Source of the DNA: Agriotes lineatus
Lineage: Eukaryota; Arthropoda; Insecta; Coleoptera; Elateridae
Length of the DNA: 64,000 bases
NCBI GenBank assembly: GCA_940337035.1
Contig: CALNHX010002689.1
Span: 62,001 to 126,000, forward strand
Direction: 5' to 3'
In this document: piece by piece, positions 35,444 to 43,901 of the stretch
Position numbering within the stretch: the stretch's first letter is position 1
Layout: each line of letters starts with the position of its first letter
Position numbers and translations under genes: made by a program
The notes under the pieces: generated by a model
What the model was told of the DNA's origin: nothing
The model's input: only the letters and a program-made list of their open reading frames with translations
The model's database searches: none

Positions 35444-36643
35444 TTACAATTGTTTTACTGCTTTTGTCAGAGCGTTGTACGTAAAAACTCGATCATGAAG
35501 AACGAGACAATACGCGGTTGTGTTGGCTAGCACGTTTGCGGAAGTTTCAAATTCAACTCGAAAAACTACAGCGTTCGCGTGGAGGTAGTCCTTTTGATGG
35601 GAGCAGTCGATTACAACAATGGGTGCTTTGTCGACAAACTCATTGGGCGTGAACCAAGGCTCGTCAGTCTTGTTATAATAGGACGATTGAAACTTGGAGT
35701 ACATTTCGTATAATGTGGCGTAATGATTCAGACCATAATTGTTATTTAAATTATCGTAGGGGAAACGTTCGGTGTTGAGATAAACTCTAAAATTTGTAAG
35801 ATTAATTTTGTCGAAATGACTATTGTCCTTAGAGATGAGCCCCGAACGTTCCGTCTGAAAACCTACGATGACATATCTGGGGGTTTGTAATTTGGTGGTT
35901 GTTGCAATGGCATGAGAATGTTGAGTCACGGCATTAACGCCTGGTTTGATATGAAGTTGCCAGCTGCGAAACGCTACTTGTGTGTCGATATTTTTGTCAA
36001 TGTATTTGGTTAGAGATAATTCTTGAGCAAGACCTGGAGTGACATGTGGAACTTTCCAATACAGCTTGTCAATCGTAACTTTAGCAGTCTCTCCTACGGT
36101 AGCACTGAATACGGCGTCGGCATCGGTATTGCTGCGAATCAGGACAAGCTCTTGTCGGATGTTAAGTATGACTTTTCCATAATCTTCAGCAAAGCCTAGC
36201 AGCATTCTCAACGGTATGCAGGCACTGAAGTTGCCCTGTGCATCGGTAATGTGAGTATTGGCGGCGTACAGCCAACCAGAATTTTGAAGCTTTTTAACAT
36301 TATCAGAACTGTAGGACACATATCACTTAAGAGTAGATGTAATACCAGGTTTGGTAACAGAATCGACAACGACACCATTGATTTCGTATCGAATTTCGCT
36401 AAATAAGTGAGCCAACCCATTGTTAAGAAATTTAGCCGTCGTAACTTCACCGGTTGCTTTCCGTAATTTTCCCTCTATGTATAGATAGCTCAAACCTGGT
36501 AGAGTTGACATATCTTCAGGAATTGGAATTCGAATTTCATCGTTATAGTCGAAACGGTTTGTATACGGTTGATGGGTGTGCAACTGATTGCTAACGATCG
36601 AGTTGTCGACGAGGACACGTTCCCCAATATTTAGAATACTCAT
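35444..36643 (-). pseudogene. Major capsid protein (double jelly roll), one in-frame TGA
   Basis: The frame starts at ATG 36643 and ends at 35444, about 399 residues, broken only by TGA at 36323-36325 after codon 106. It matches the double-jelly-roll major capsid protein of insect Polintons by several stretches: HTHQPYTNRF near the start, DEIRIPIPED, EIRYEINGVVVD, then NIRQELVLIR, SWQLHIKP, TPRYVIVGFQTERSG, VYLNTERFPYDNL, and NTTAYCLVLHDR at the end. In this family it forms trimers that tile an icosahedral shell. The stop falls at a turn between two strands. Both parts are otherwise in one frame with no indel, so loss of function is recent or the stop is read through. It lies last in the leftward PLA2-protease-minor capsid-major capsid block. 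Confidence 0.9.
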
Positions 36644-36775
36644 GGCAGCACTTTAAAACCCAACGATCGCAAGAAGTCTCTGTTTGCCTTTGTTAACTGC
36701 TCGGCGGACGAAGCTGAACTGATTTTACAAGGCTGTGGACAACGTCTCTTATACGAACTGGGTTGGACATGGTAG
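36635..36775 (+). other. Protein-like open stretch in the gap before the capsid gene
   Basis: The + strand is open for 46 codons to a TAG at 36773-36775, with no ATG. It reads KKSLFAFVNCSADEAELIL and ends in LLYELGWTW, which looks like real protein rather than random translation. It overlaps the first bases of the capsid gene on the other strand. It may be the tail of a lost gene; chance is not excluded. Confidence 0.25.
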
Positions 36776-36800
36776 GGTGAAGGGTTGAATCAAAAACCCA

Positions 36801-37490
36801 TTATAACTTCTTTAAATGCAATGTTACCGTAACGGTTTCCTTACTAAAACTGACGGGGGTATCAGTCTGGTCCAGTATTTTAACAGTTAGGTTAGTGATC
36901 TGTCTCGTGCTGATCGGTAGATAAATGACAGGGTTAGGTGTTTCCACTATTTTGTACCCAGGCGGCACTATGGGGAAGAATTGATGAACGATGTGGCCAG
37001 GCTTACCATTTTTATAGGAACCGACAGAGATATTGCAGTGGATAAGGATGGAGTTAATGTTCAAAATTTTCGTAACATGTTCACCTGCATGCCACATATT
37101 CGCATCATAAATTTTGCTGTCAAATCCCAACATGTCTCGGATAGTATTGTCACATGTAAAGTCGATTGGAACGTTCGACTTTATTTCGGTTTTTAAGGTG
37201 CTGTTGTTTCCGCGTAGCAGCACCCGCCCATTACTTCCGCTAGACTCAAGTTGGTTATGCAGAAAGTCGGCAATGTCCGTAATTTCGTATGCACCCTCAG
37301 GTATAGTAATATGAGGTAGTCCGACGAGATGAAATTCATTGTTGGGAGGTCTAATGTTAGCAATAGTATTGTAGGTTTCGAAACTTAACAACCCCAAAAC
37401 ATATTCGCTACCGTCGTCTAAGAAAATAGGGGGGTCAAAATTCGCAGTAAGGATTGTTGAATCACCTGTCAGAGTGAATATACTAGACAT
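36801..37490 (-). CDS. Minor capsid (penton-type) protein
   Basis: This is an intact frame of 229 residues from ATG 37490, with a GTG possible at 37505. It opens MSSIFTLTGDS and contains YVLGLLSFETYNTIANI, IPEGAYEITDIADFL, and an MLGFDSKIY element, with a beta-rich C-terminus ending VTVTLHLKKL. This pattern is that of the single-jelly-roll minor capsid protein of Polintons, which fills the vertices in this family. It lies between the protease (its stop is 16 bases upstream of this ATG) and the major capsid gene, all on the minus strand. Nothing looks broken. Confidence 0.8.
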   Translation of the reverse strand: MSSIFTLTGDSTILTANFDPPIFLDDGSEYVLGLLSFETYNTIANIRPPNNEFHLVGLPHITIPEGAYEITDIADFLHNQLESSGSNGRVLLRGNNSTLKTEIKSNVPIDFTCDNTIRDMLGFDSKIYDANMWHAGEHVTKILNINSILIHCNISVGSYKNGKPGHIVHQFFPIVPPGYKIVETPNPVIYLPISTRQITNLTVKILDQTDTPVSFSKETVTVTLHLKKL

Positions 37491-37505
37491 GATGAAGCGC
37501 AACAC

Positions 37506-37898
37506 TTAAACTGTCGACAAAAGCGGTTTCGCAAAGTTATATAGAAATTTGAGACACAGGTGACCGCATGTGTATGACATGAGTCGTTGATATCTATTAG
37601 AATTATACGTGATCGTGTTATTGCCACCATCGCTACGAAAGTATTTCACTAATTCGGTTGGAGGTTGTAAGCGACCGATGCTATCGAAATACAGAACAAA
37701 GGTATCCACTTTTACGTAAGCCGTCCAATGCGTGCCAGGTCCTACATCATCGTCCAAGTTAGTGACACCACATTCTCGTTTACGAATCTTGATAGGCAGG
37801 GCATCCCGGATAAATATTCCCCTAAAGTGTGGTATTTCTAGGCGTTTAACGTAGTCTGTAATATCGATGTTGGTTAACGCGCGGCGCGGCAGCTTCAA
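37506..37898 (-). CDS. Adenain-like cysteine protease
   Basis: About 130 residues. The catalytic pattern is visible: His57 in GTHWTAYVK, Asp72 in YFDSIGR, Gln104 in the oxyanion position, and Cys111 in YTCGHLCLKF. Enzymes of this family mature the virion by cutting capsid and core proteins. The frame is complete from the conserved RRALTNIDIT region on, but I find no ATG: the only start is a TTG at 37898 overlapping the TGA of the PLA2 gene. Either the start has been lost, a non-ATG start is used, or translation is coupled to the upstream gene. The length is short compared with adenovirus protease (about 200) but usual for Polintons. Confidence 0.85.
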   Translation of the reverse strand: MKLPRRALTNIDITDYVKRLEIPHFRGIFIRDALPIKIRKRECGVTNLDDDVGPGTHWTAYVKVDTFVLYFDSIGRLQPPTELVKYFRSDGGNNTITYNSNRYQRLMSYTCGHLCLKFLYNFAKPLLSTV

Positions 37899-38617
37899 CG
37901 GTAGTTTTTTGACTGATACGGTCGTAGATATAACCCTTTTCCGCGAGCAATGGATTCCATAGCTTTGTTATGTCGCTCCTTTTCCTGGAGATTCTTTTTA
38001 GCAGCCTTTGAGTCTCCCACTGCTTTAGCGACTGCTGCAGCACCACCTCCGAGGGATCCCAATGCTCCTAATGCAGCAAGTATGGGTACAAGCGGCAATA
38101 TGCCTCCTCTCTTCGGAAGAGGTAGTACTCTTGACCGGTTCCGCCTCCTCCTCCTTGTTTTTAAAGCTCCTCCTGAATGCGAGCGGACTGTGATACCGAC
38201 CCGTTTGGAATGCGTTCGCCGTGTACGCTTCCGTTTCACACCCATTCCGACTTTCGTCTTTCCTTTCATAATTCCAGTAACAGCAAGGGCTGCAGCTCTT
38301 TCCCCAAGAGTAGAGTCTTTTGCTTTAACACGTTCCCAAGCTTTCTCTGCTAGAACTTTATCTGCCGCGTGACGTGTCGAAAGATCGCTAGATTGTGAGT
38401 ATGCGATGTCGTGTTGCTTGCAAGCCTCGTCCAGAGGATTCCTTCCTCGATCGCCTCGAGAAAGACGTTTTTTAAGTCGGGTACCAGGTCCGCAAAACTT
38501 GTACCCTGGTATGTGTAGTTCAAAGGGTAATTTGTCAATAAGGGTATTCAGGAAACCGCGACCTTTCCGCTTGGCACTTCGGTGATGACTGGTTTGTTTA
38601 CGCTTAGTAGCTTTCAT
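37895..38617 (-). CDS. PLA2-fold virion protein with basic and hydrophobic C-terminus
   Basis: 240 residues from ATG 38617. Residues 39-45 (YKFCGPG) form the calcium loop and residues 63-73 (DEACKQHDIAY) hold the catalytic His69-Asp70 of a parvovirus-type phospholipase A2. In parvoviruses this activity lets the particle leave the endosome, so a role in entry is likely. Two strongly basic stretches (128-139 and 153-163) may bind DNA or act as nuclear signals. A glycine/alanine-rich hydrophobic segment (171-197) resembles a membrane-active peptide. The key residues are all present. It is the first gene of the leftward virion block and overlaps the protease by 4 bases. Confidence 0.85.
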   Translation of the reverse strand: MKATKRKQTSHHRSAKRKGRGFLNTLIDKLPFELHIPGYKFCGPGTRLKKRLSRGDRGRNPLDEACKQHDIAYSQSSDLSTRHAADKVLAEKAWERVKAKDSTLGERAAALAVTGIMKGKTKVGMGVKRKRTRRTHSKRVGITVRSHSGGALKTRRRRRNRSRVLPLPKRGGILPLVPILAALGALGSLGGGAAAVAKAVGDSKAAKKNLQEKERHNKAMESIARGKGLYLRPYQSKNYR

Positions 38618-38716
38618 CTTAAAGACTTACACACGACTGATGTTCTTCAAACGGAATTAACAAATATAACGAGAACGCACGGCGGGTAGAGCGCAGTTTC
38701 CTTCCGAGCGAAAACG
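38618..38716. promoter_or_regulatory. Divergent promoter region, virion block / packaging ATPase
   Basis: Only 99 bases separate the leftward PLA2 start (38617) from the rightward ATPase start (38717), so both promoters must lie here or overlap the genes. An AT-rich AACAAATATAAC lies mid-way. No clear TATA box on either strand. Confidence 0.5.
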
Positions 38717-38984
38717 ATGGAAAACGTCAAAATTGTGAAGCAAGGGTGTTCCTTACCGGTAGTAAATCACACAATAAATTCCATATCCGAGACTTACAGA
38801 AAGCACAGCGCTTTACTGGGTAAAGGATGTAAACGATGTGTGGTCATAGGTCGATCCGGATCTGGAAAAACCAACCTCATGATCAGTTTACTAGTGCATC
38901 GAAATGGGTTGCGATTCGGAAACCTTTATATATATTCGAAAACACTCGATCAACCCAAATATAATTATCTGAGAGAAGCCTTTT

Positions 38985-40463
38985 GTAGCAGTACATATCG
39001 TAGCTTCTACAGGAATATCGTTCAATATTAATTAATCCTAATAGATAGGCAACTTTAAGCGCAAGACCAGTAGGAGGGGTTGCCTACCCTTTTTGAAATT
39101 TAATTTAGAAGGCCCATGGTTACGTTAATAAAAGAACAATAAATAACAAAAATTATTACTTCCTGTTTAATTGAGAAAGCAAAAGGGCGCTTCTCTATGC
39201 AGAAGCGAAGCAAATTGAAAATCCTAGCTTAGAAAGGATACAAGCAGACAATAGTAAGCCTTTATTTAACTCATACAGCATAGTATTAAAACATAATAAT
39301 TTTTCAGGCAGATAGGATAAATTCCACAAACATTTTCTTTCTGAAAAGGGCAGTTATTATATAACTGGTAGGTAGACGGCAAACTAATACATACAAATCG
39401 TAATAGAGGGTTTTCCTTGATTCAGCTCTTAGTGTCACCTCTTTGACCACCAGCTCTTAGGGCTTCCTCTTTGACTACCAGCTCGTCGGTCTTTTTCATT
39501 TGACGCCAGTTCTGGTCAGTTGTATATTCGCCATGGAGAAGTGTGTCGATAAGTTACGAGCGATAAGGAAAAGAGAGGACGCAATTAGAAATCTATAACC
39601 AGTTAGGAGATCACTCACCAGTCAAGGGCAACTTCTTTGGTTCGATGAGGAGTTCTTCATAGTTAATGTTGGCAGATGGAGAGGTCCAGGTTCAAGGGTT
39701 CTCTGCATTAACCGTATGTTAGTCCTGAAAGGGTTTAATATCGTTAGTTAGACTTAAACCCGCGTCATAGCTTAAATATAATTAAATTAGGGCGTAAGCC
39801 TTAAGAATATTCAATAACAGATTAGTTTCAAGTAAAAACAATAGTTACTTACCAGGTGATATGGCCTGAAGTGAGATTAAATCGTTCTGTGACTGTCAAG
39901 TTGGTTTTTGGGTCACTTGTCAAATAATAAGTTTTTTTTTCATAAAGGACCTTTCTTATACTACATGGAATGATACCAATTAAACTAAATACCGATCATT
40001 AATCGTAATTAAGACCTAGGAAAGAGAAATACGAGGGTATAGAGAGCTCTTTATATTTTCAACTTACGAACCGGAGGTTATTAATTAAATAGGTATAAGA
40101 AATCTCCTAGATACTGATAGATTCATTAATCCTAACGTTTTATTAGAACAAATTCTAACTTGTCAGAGAAGAATAAAACTTGCTAAATAATTACATAATG
40201 TGTATTAAAATTAGAAAGGTATAGGCCTCTAATGCATAACAATTGATTTGTGAACTGTTAGAAAGAATACGTAACCTTTGTAAACTTATTGAATTTAAAA
40301 CTTTTTAAATAAAGTTATGGCGCCCATTTCTTCTGATTAATGAACTTTTACCTTTATATGAAAGTGAAACGAACTAAAAATCCCACAATTGTTAAACCCT
40401 GATAAGAAACCGTATCTTGAGCTAGTCGGTGAAGTGTAAGCCTTCAAAGGTAAGTAAGGATGA
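38985..40463. mobile_element. Non-coding insertion (or intron) inside the ATPase gene
   Basis: This AT-rich 1.4-1.5-kb segment separates the two ATPase parts. It has many stops in all frames and no recognisable gene. It begins with a small hairpin (AGGCAAC near 39047 with GTTGCCT near 39079) and contains three 28-bp tandem units (39423-39506). A 7-base word, AAGCCTT, occurs at both edges (38976-38982 and 40438-40444) and might be a target-site duplication, but no terminal inverted repeat is seen. An intron is less likely because no good donor lies at the left edge. The limits are set by where ATPase-like coding stops and resumes. Confidence 0.5.
39423..39506. repeat. Three 28-bp tandem units in the ATPase insertion
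   Basis: Units start at 39423, 39451 and 39479 with CAGCTCTTAG, CAGCTCTTAG and CAGCTCGTCG. The first two also share CCTCTTTGAC. The third matches only at its start. Confidence 0.7.
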
Positions 40464-40956
40464 GGGGTACAACCATTGAGAGACATTGGATTCTTCGAAT
40501 ATAGTAACGATTGTGAGGTGATCAAACCCCAGGAAGCAAAAGAACATTCCGTGATAGTTTTTGACGACGTAGCTTGCGAGACGCAAAGCATAATTCGAGA
40601 TTATTTTTGTTTCGGACGTCACCGAAACATAGATTGATTTTATCTATGTCAGACGTATTCATCTATTCCTAAGCAGCTCATAAGAGATAATGCAAATCTC
40701 GTCATGATATTCCAACAAGACAACACCAATCTGAAGCACATTTACGACGATCATGTCAACACGGACATGTCATTCGACAAATTTAAAGCATTGTGCTCTT
40801 ATTGTTGGAATGAGGATCACGGATTTTTAGTGATCGATAAAGAAAGCGAAACCAACGCGGGACGATATAGAAAAGGTTTCGACAATTACTTTAATATATA
40901 GACCGCAGCCAAAGAAGGGAAGATAGTAGTTTACGAACAACTGGAGGAGTTGCAAC

Positions 40957-42033
40957 ATGGATAAGCGTTTAGCCAGGGAACTTATCAAAACCCGACAATC
41001 CGTTAGACGTAAATACGCAGCTTTAAAAGCAGACATCGCCCAATCCCAGTCGATTTTAGCTGAGCAATTTAAACCTCTTTCCAAACCGCTCACCGAATTG
41101 CTGACAACTATAAAGCAAGAAGGTGTGCCAGTGGGCGAACCAAAAGCGGATTATTTGCCAATAACAATTAAACGTAGAGTATCCACTCCCTCTACCTTGC
41201 CCCGTCCGATACCGGGGCCATCATACACCTCTACACCGGGGCCATCACGCACCTCCACACCTCGATTTTTGCAGACGCATGTGTTATCCGAGAGTGAACC
41301 AGTAGAGGAATACGATGAGCAGTTGCAAACGGAGGTTGCTGGGGCGGCAGCAGAAGAAGGTGCTGTACAAGCGGCCAGAGAAACCATCCAACAAATGCTG
41401 GCACCGGAAGTTCTTGGTCAATATTTAGAACAATTTCAAGGGTTAGCTCGCACATACGTGGAAGGAATGATACGAGATACTGAGGACAAGTACGATTTGC
41501 ACTACGGAGTTCGATTCGACATAGAGGGAGATAAGTTTGCTATAGGAAATAAAGAAATCAAATTCGAGGGTGAAAATATCGTTATTACAGACAACGGCAA
41601 CAGAATAGTCTACAAAGGCACTCCAGGATTGTACGAATTGATGTTTAAAAAGAAACCAAATATATACAAAAACGCAGATTTAGAGCAATATCTAGATTTA
41701 GTGGATCGTTCCGCCGCAAATCGTGTAAACTACGACCCCACACAAAGAGTTAGTGGTAACGCAGGGTCTAAATACTTGAAAATAGTACGACCTCTAACTG
41801 CCTCCTCAACCATAAGAGCTCCCGGCAGACCAGCGACAAAGGTACCACGGCGTGGCAAGGGATTACTAACAGTGACGGACAAAAAAGTGGAATATGTTCC
41901 TTGGAAGGATCCCAACTCATTAGTGAATCGGTTGCGTATATTAATAGCTTCTCAGGCAGCTGGACACACGGGTCATTCCAATGAGATAGTTCGCATCACC
42001 GAAGCCCTGCGAGACGCGAAAATAATCTACTAA
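40957..42033 (+). CDS. DUF8207-like element protein, 358 residues
   Basis: The intact frame starts at ATG 40957. Residues 1-55 are a basic helical region (KTRQSVRRKYAALKADIAQ), and 76-105 a proline/serine/threonine linker with PGPS repeats. An acidic and alanine-rich stretch (110-145) follows. Residues 185-285 (GVRFDIEGDKFAIGNKEI, GTPGLYELMFKKKP) resemble the DUF8207 family common in arthropod Polintons. The C-terminus (LVNRLRILIASQAAGHTGH) is a separate conserved-looking helix. Function is unknown; by position between ATPase and integrase it may be a core or packaging protein. No lesion is seen. Confidence 0.75.
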   Translation: MDKRLARELIKTRQSVRRKYAALKADIAQSQSILAEQFKPLSKPLTELLTTIKQEGVPVGEPKADYLPITIKRRVSTPSTLPRPIPGPSYTSTPGPSRTSTPRFLQTHVLSESEPVEEYDEQLQTEVAGAAAEEGAVQAARETIQQMLAPEVLGQYLEQFQGLARTYVEGMIRDTEDKYDLHYGVRFDIEGDKFAIGNKEIKFEGENIVITDNGNRIVYKGTPGLYELMFKKKPNIYKNADLEQYLDLVDRSAANRVNYDPTQRVSGNAGSKYLKIVRPLTASSTIRAPGRPATKVPRRGKGLLTVTDKKVEYVPWKDPNSLVNRLRILIASQAAGHTGHSNEIVRITEALRDAKIIY

Positions 42034-42096
42034 GGGGGTACAAAAGTGGAGTGCCAATAGCGGTAAGGTCAGAAAGCATCAGTCGACGATAGAGTA

Positions 42097-42465
42097 ATGC
42101 CCATCGACAAATTTGGACGGCACTACCATAGCACGCGCCACGCAGCGCATCCCAGACATGTCTTTATGAAAGTGAAAAATGTAAATCAACTCCATATAGA
42201 AGTACCACTGCTGCTAGTGGGGCGTGGGTACGATGAAATCGGATATTCCAAAATTTTCGGACAGAACGAGTACATTTTTCCGTTAACAACCGGCGAGATC
42301 ATAAGTGTTCAAGTCAGCGGACCTTTGGTAGTATCACACCTCAACGGCATCCCACAGGACACGCTTGTCGGTAAGACATTGCGGCGAGGAGATAAACTGC
42401 AATTCGAATCCATAAACAATAAGTTATACGTGCAACTGCTGCTTAAATGTCCCGTAGGAGTGTAG
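42097..42465 (+). CDS. Short conserved element protein, MPIDKFGRH family (copy 2)
   Basis: An intact 122-residue frame from ATG 42097. It begins MPIDKFGRHYHS and ends with LVGKTLRRGDKLQF and a strand YVQLLLKCP, paralleling the protein at 31353-31760. Predicted mainly beta. The two copies lie far apart, on opposite strands, and differ in length by 13 residues, so the duplication is old. It follows the DUF8207-like gene by 63 bases and precedes the integrase by 16 bases; these are probably expressed together. Confidence 0.75.
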   Translation: MPIDKFGRHYHSTRHAAHPRHVFMKVKNVNQLHIEVPLLLVGRGYDEIGYSKIFGQNEYIFPLTTGEIISVQVSGPLVVSHLNGIPQDTLVGKTLRRGDKLQFESINNKLYVQLLLKCPVGV

Positions 42466-42481
42466 AAAGCAACAGTTGACA

Positions 42482-43411
42482 ATGAACCTTAAAGAAGCCA
42501 TAGTTAGCAAACTCCACAAACCAGCACGAAAAAATTTCAAGAGAAGGCGCGTTATCCTAAAAGGCTTGAACGATTTATATCAAGCGGATTTGGTAGAAAT
42601 GATTCCTTATGCAAAAGTCAATAAGGGCTTTCGTTACATTCTGGTAGTGATTAATGCTTTCTCAAAGTATGTGTGGGCCTATCCCGTAAAACGTAAAACA
42701 GGAAAGGACGTAACAGCTGCCATGGGTAAGGTGTTGAGGAGTGAAAAGGTGTCACCGCAAAACTTGCAAACGGATTTGGGGAAAGAGTTTTACAACACCG
42801 CTTTTCAACTATTAATGCGGCAGCACAATATCAATCACTACAGCACGTATTCTAGTATGAAGAGCAGCATAGTGGAGAGATGCAACCGCACACTGAAGAA
42901 CATGATGTGGAAGCAGTTCAGCCTGCAAGGGTCCTACAAATGGTTGGATATCCTACCCAAGATCGTAGCAAAGTATAACACAACCAAGCATCGCACAATA
43001 GGAATGAAACCTGCCCAAGTGAACTTAAAGAATGCAAAACTTTTGTTAAACACGGCGTACAGTTACACAAAGATCGTGGACCCGAAACCTCAAAAGTTTC
43101 GTACAGGGGACTTGGTACGCATTAGCAAGTATCGTTCGGCATTTAGCAAGGGGTACACGCCAAGCTGGAGCAACGAAATATTTACAATATCTACAGTTCG
43201 ACTTACAAACCCTACAACCTATCGACTCACGGACCAAGAAGGTCACGAAATTAAAGGAGGATTCTACGAGCATGAACTGCAAAAAACAAAACATTCAGAT
43301 GTATATCTAGTTGAAAGGGTCCTGAAGAAGAAAGGAAACTTATTGTATGTAAAGTGGTTGGGATTCGACAAGCGACACAATTCTTGGATACCTAAAACCA
43401 ATCTCGTGTAA
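42482..43411 (+). CDS. Retroviral-type integrase with C-terminal chromodomain
   Basis: 309 residues from ATG 42482 (a TTG at 42476 is less likely). The rve catalytic core has Asp36 (YQADLVEM), Asp98 (QTDLGKEFYN) and Glu132 (SIVERCNRTLK); the D-x33-E spacing is the one I know from Polintons. An SH3-like region follows (FRTGDLVRISKY). The last 36 residues form a chromodomain (VYLVERVLKKK, YVKWLGFDKRHNSWIP). Integrases of this class insert the linear element into host DNA, making 6-bp duplications. The chromodomain may steer insertion to methylated-histone chromatin, which fits the satellite setting. All catalytic residues are present. A poly(A) signal follows 30 bases downstream. Confidence 0.92.
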   Translation: MNLKEAIVSKLHKPARKNFKRRRVILKGLNDLYQADLVEMIPYAKVNKGFRYILVVINAFSKYVWAYPVKRKTGKDVTAAMGKVLRSEKVSPQNLQTDLGKEFYNTAFQLLMRQHNINHYSTYSSMKSSIVERCNRTLKNMMWKQFSLQGSYKWLDILPKIVAKYNTTKHRTIGMKPAQVNLKNAKLLLNTAYSYTKIVDPKPQKFRTGDLVRISKYRSAFSKGYTPSWSNEIFTISTVRLTNPTTYRLTDQEGHEIKGGFYEHELQKTKHSDVYLVERVLKKKGNLLYVKWLGFDKRHNSWIPKTNLV

Positions 43412-43440
43412 CTTAAAGAAATGATGTAGTACTCTCAAAA

Positions 43441-43446
43441 AATAAA
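43441..43446 (+). promoter_or_regulatory. Poly(A) signal of the integrase gene
   Basis: AATAAA, 30 bases after the integrase stop, followed by a T-rich stretch. Confidence 0.6.
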
Positions 43447-43498
43447 ACATTTTTTTGTAGTAAATATCTTTTTTTTTAATTAATAGACTGGTACAACT

Positions 43499-43779
43499 AT
43501 GTGAGTTTTTCTTCAGATATGCATTACTAATTCTGAACAACATTACAGATTTCAATGTGAGTTCTTCTGTAGATATGCATTACTACTTCTAAACAACATT
43601 ACACATTTCATTTAAATTGGAACTAGATGAGAATGTTATATGATGACTACTTACAAACATAGTATGATACAATTACATAATAACAAATTGTACAAAAATT
43701 AAATTATGTATACTTAACATTTTACGATACAATTACATATTAACTAATTATACATACAAAGGAAATCAAACTATGTCTA
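43499..43779. repeat. Tandem repeats in the AT-rich spacer between integrase and polymerase
   Basis: Two 56-bp units (43499-43554, 43555-43610) share GATATGCATTACTA and AACAACATTACA. Two looser 60-bp units at about 43660-43719 and 43720-43779 share GATACAATTACATA. The two genes converge here. No gene is visible in the remaining spacer to 43901. Confidence 0.8.
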
Positions 43780-43901
43780 AATATCTACGAAAAGAAAACC
43801 TCTGTAAACGTACCAATCTCGTGAGACTCTTTGCAAGAAATAAACTGTCATTACCATGTAAACGACAAAAAAAATGTACTGTTATTGATCCGCGCGTAGT
43901 A

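Larger units (their letters stand above)
38717..40901 (+). pseudogene. Genome-packaging ATPase (HerA/A32-like), split and with one TGA
   Basis: The first part (38717 to about 38984) has the Walker A motif GRSGSGKT at residues 45-52, with the lead-in and following strand typical of A32-like ATPases. After about 1.4-1.5 kb of non-coding DNA, the second part resumes near 40464 in one frame to TAA at 40901. It has Walker B VIVFDD (40551-40568), then CFGRHRN and IPKQLIRDNAN. TGA at 40635-40637 interrupts it where this family usually has a cysteine. In this family the enzyme pumps DNA into the capsid. It is unlikely to work here unless the insert is an intron and the TGA is read. The order, ATPase next to the virion block, is usual for Polintons. 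Confidence 0.85.

Noticed and set aside
40446..40456. AAAGGTAAGTAAG, a strong-looking 5' splice site near the right edge of the ATPase insertion
   Set aside because: It lies at the wrong end of the insertion for an ATPase intron and no matching acceptor follows in the gene.
40337..40622. Minus-strand open frames near the ATPase second part
   Set aside because: They are antisense to the ATPase coding sequence and the insertion edge and look like shadows.
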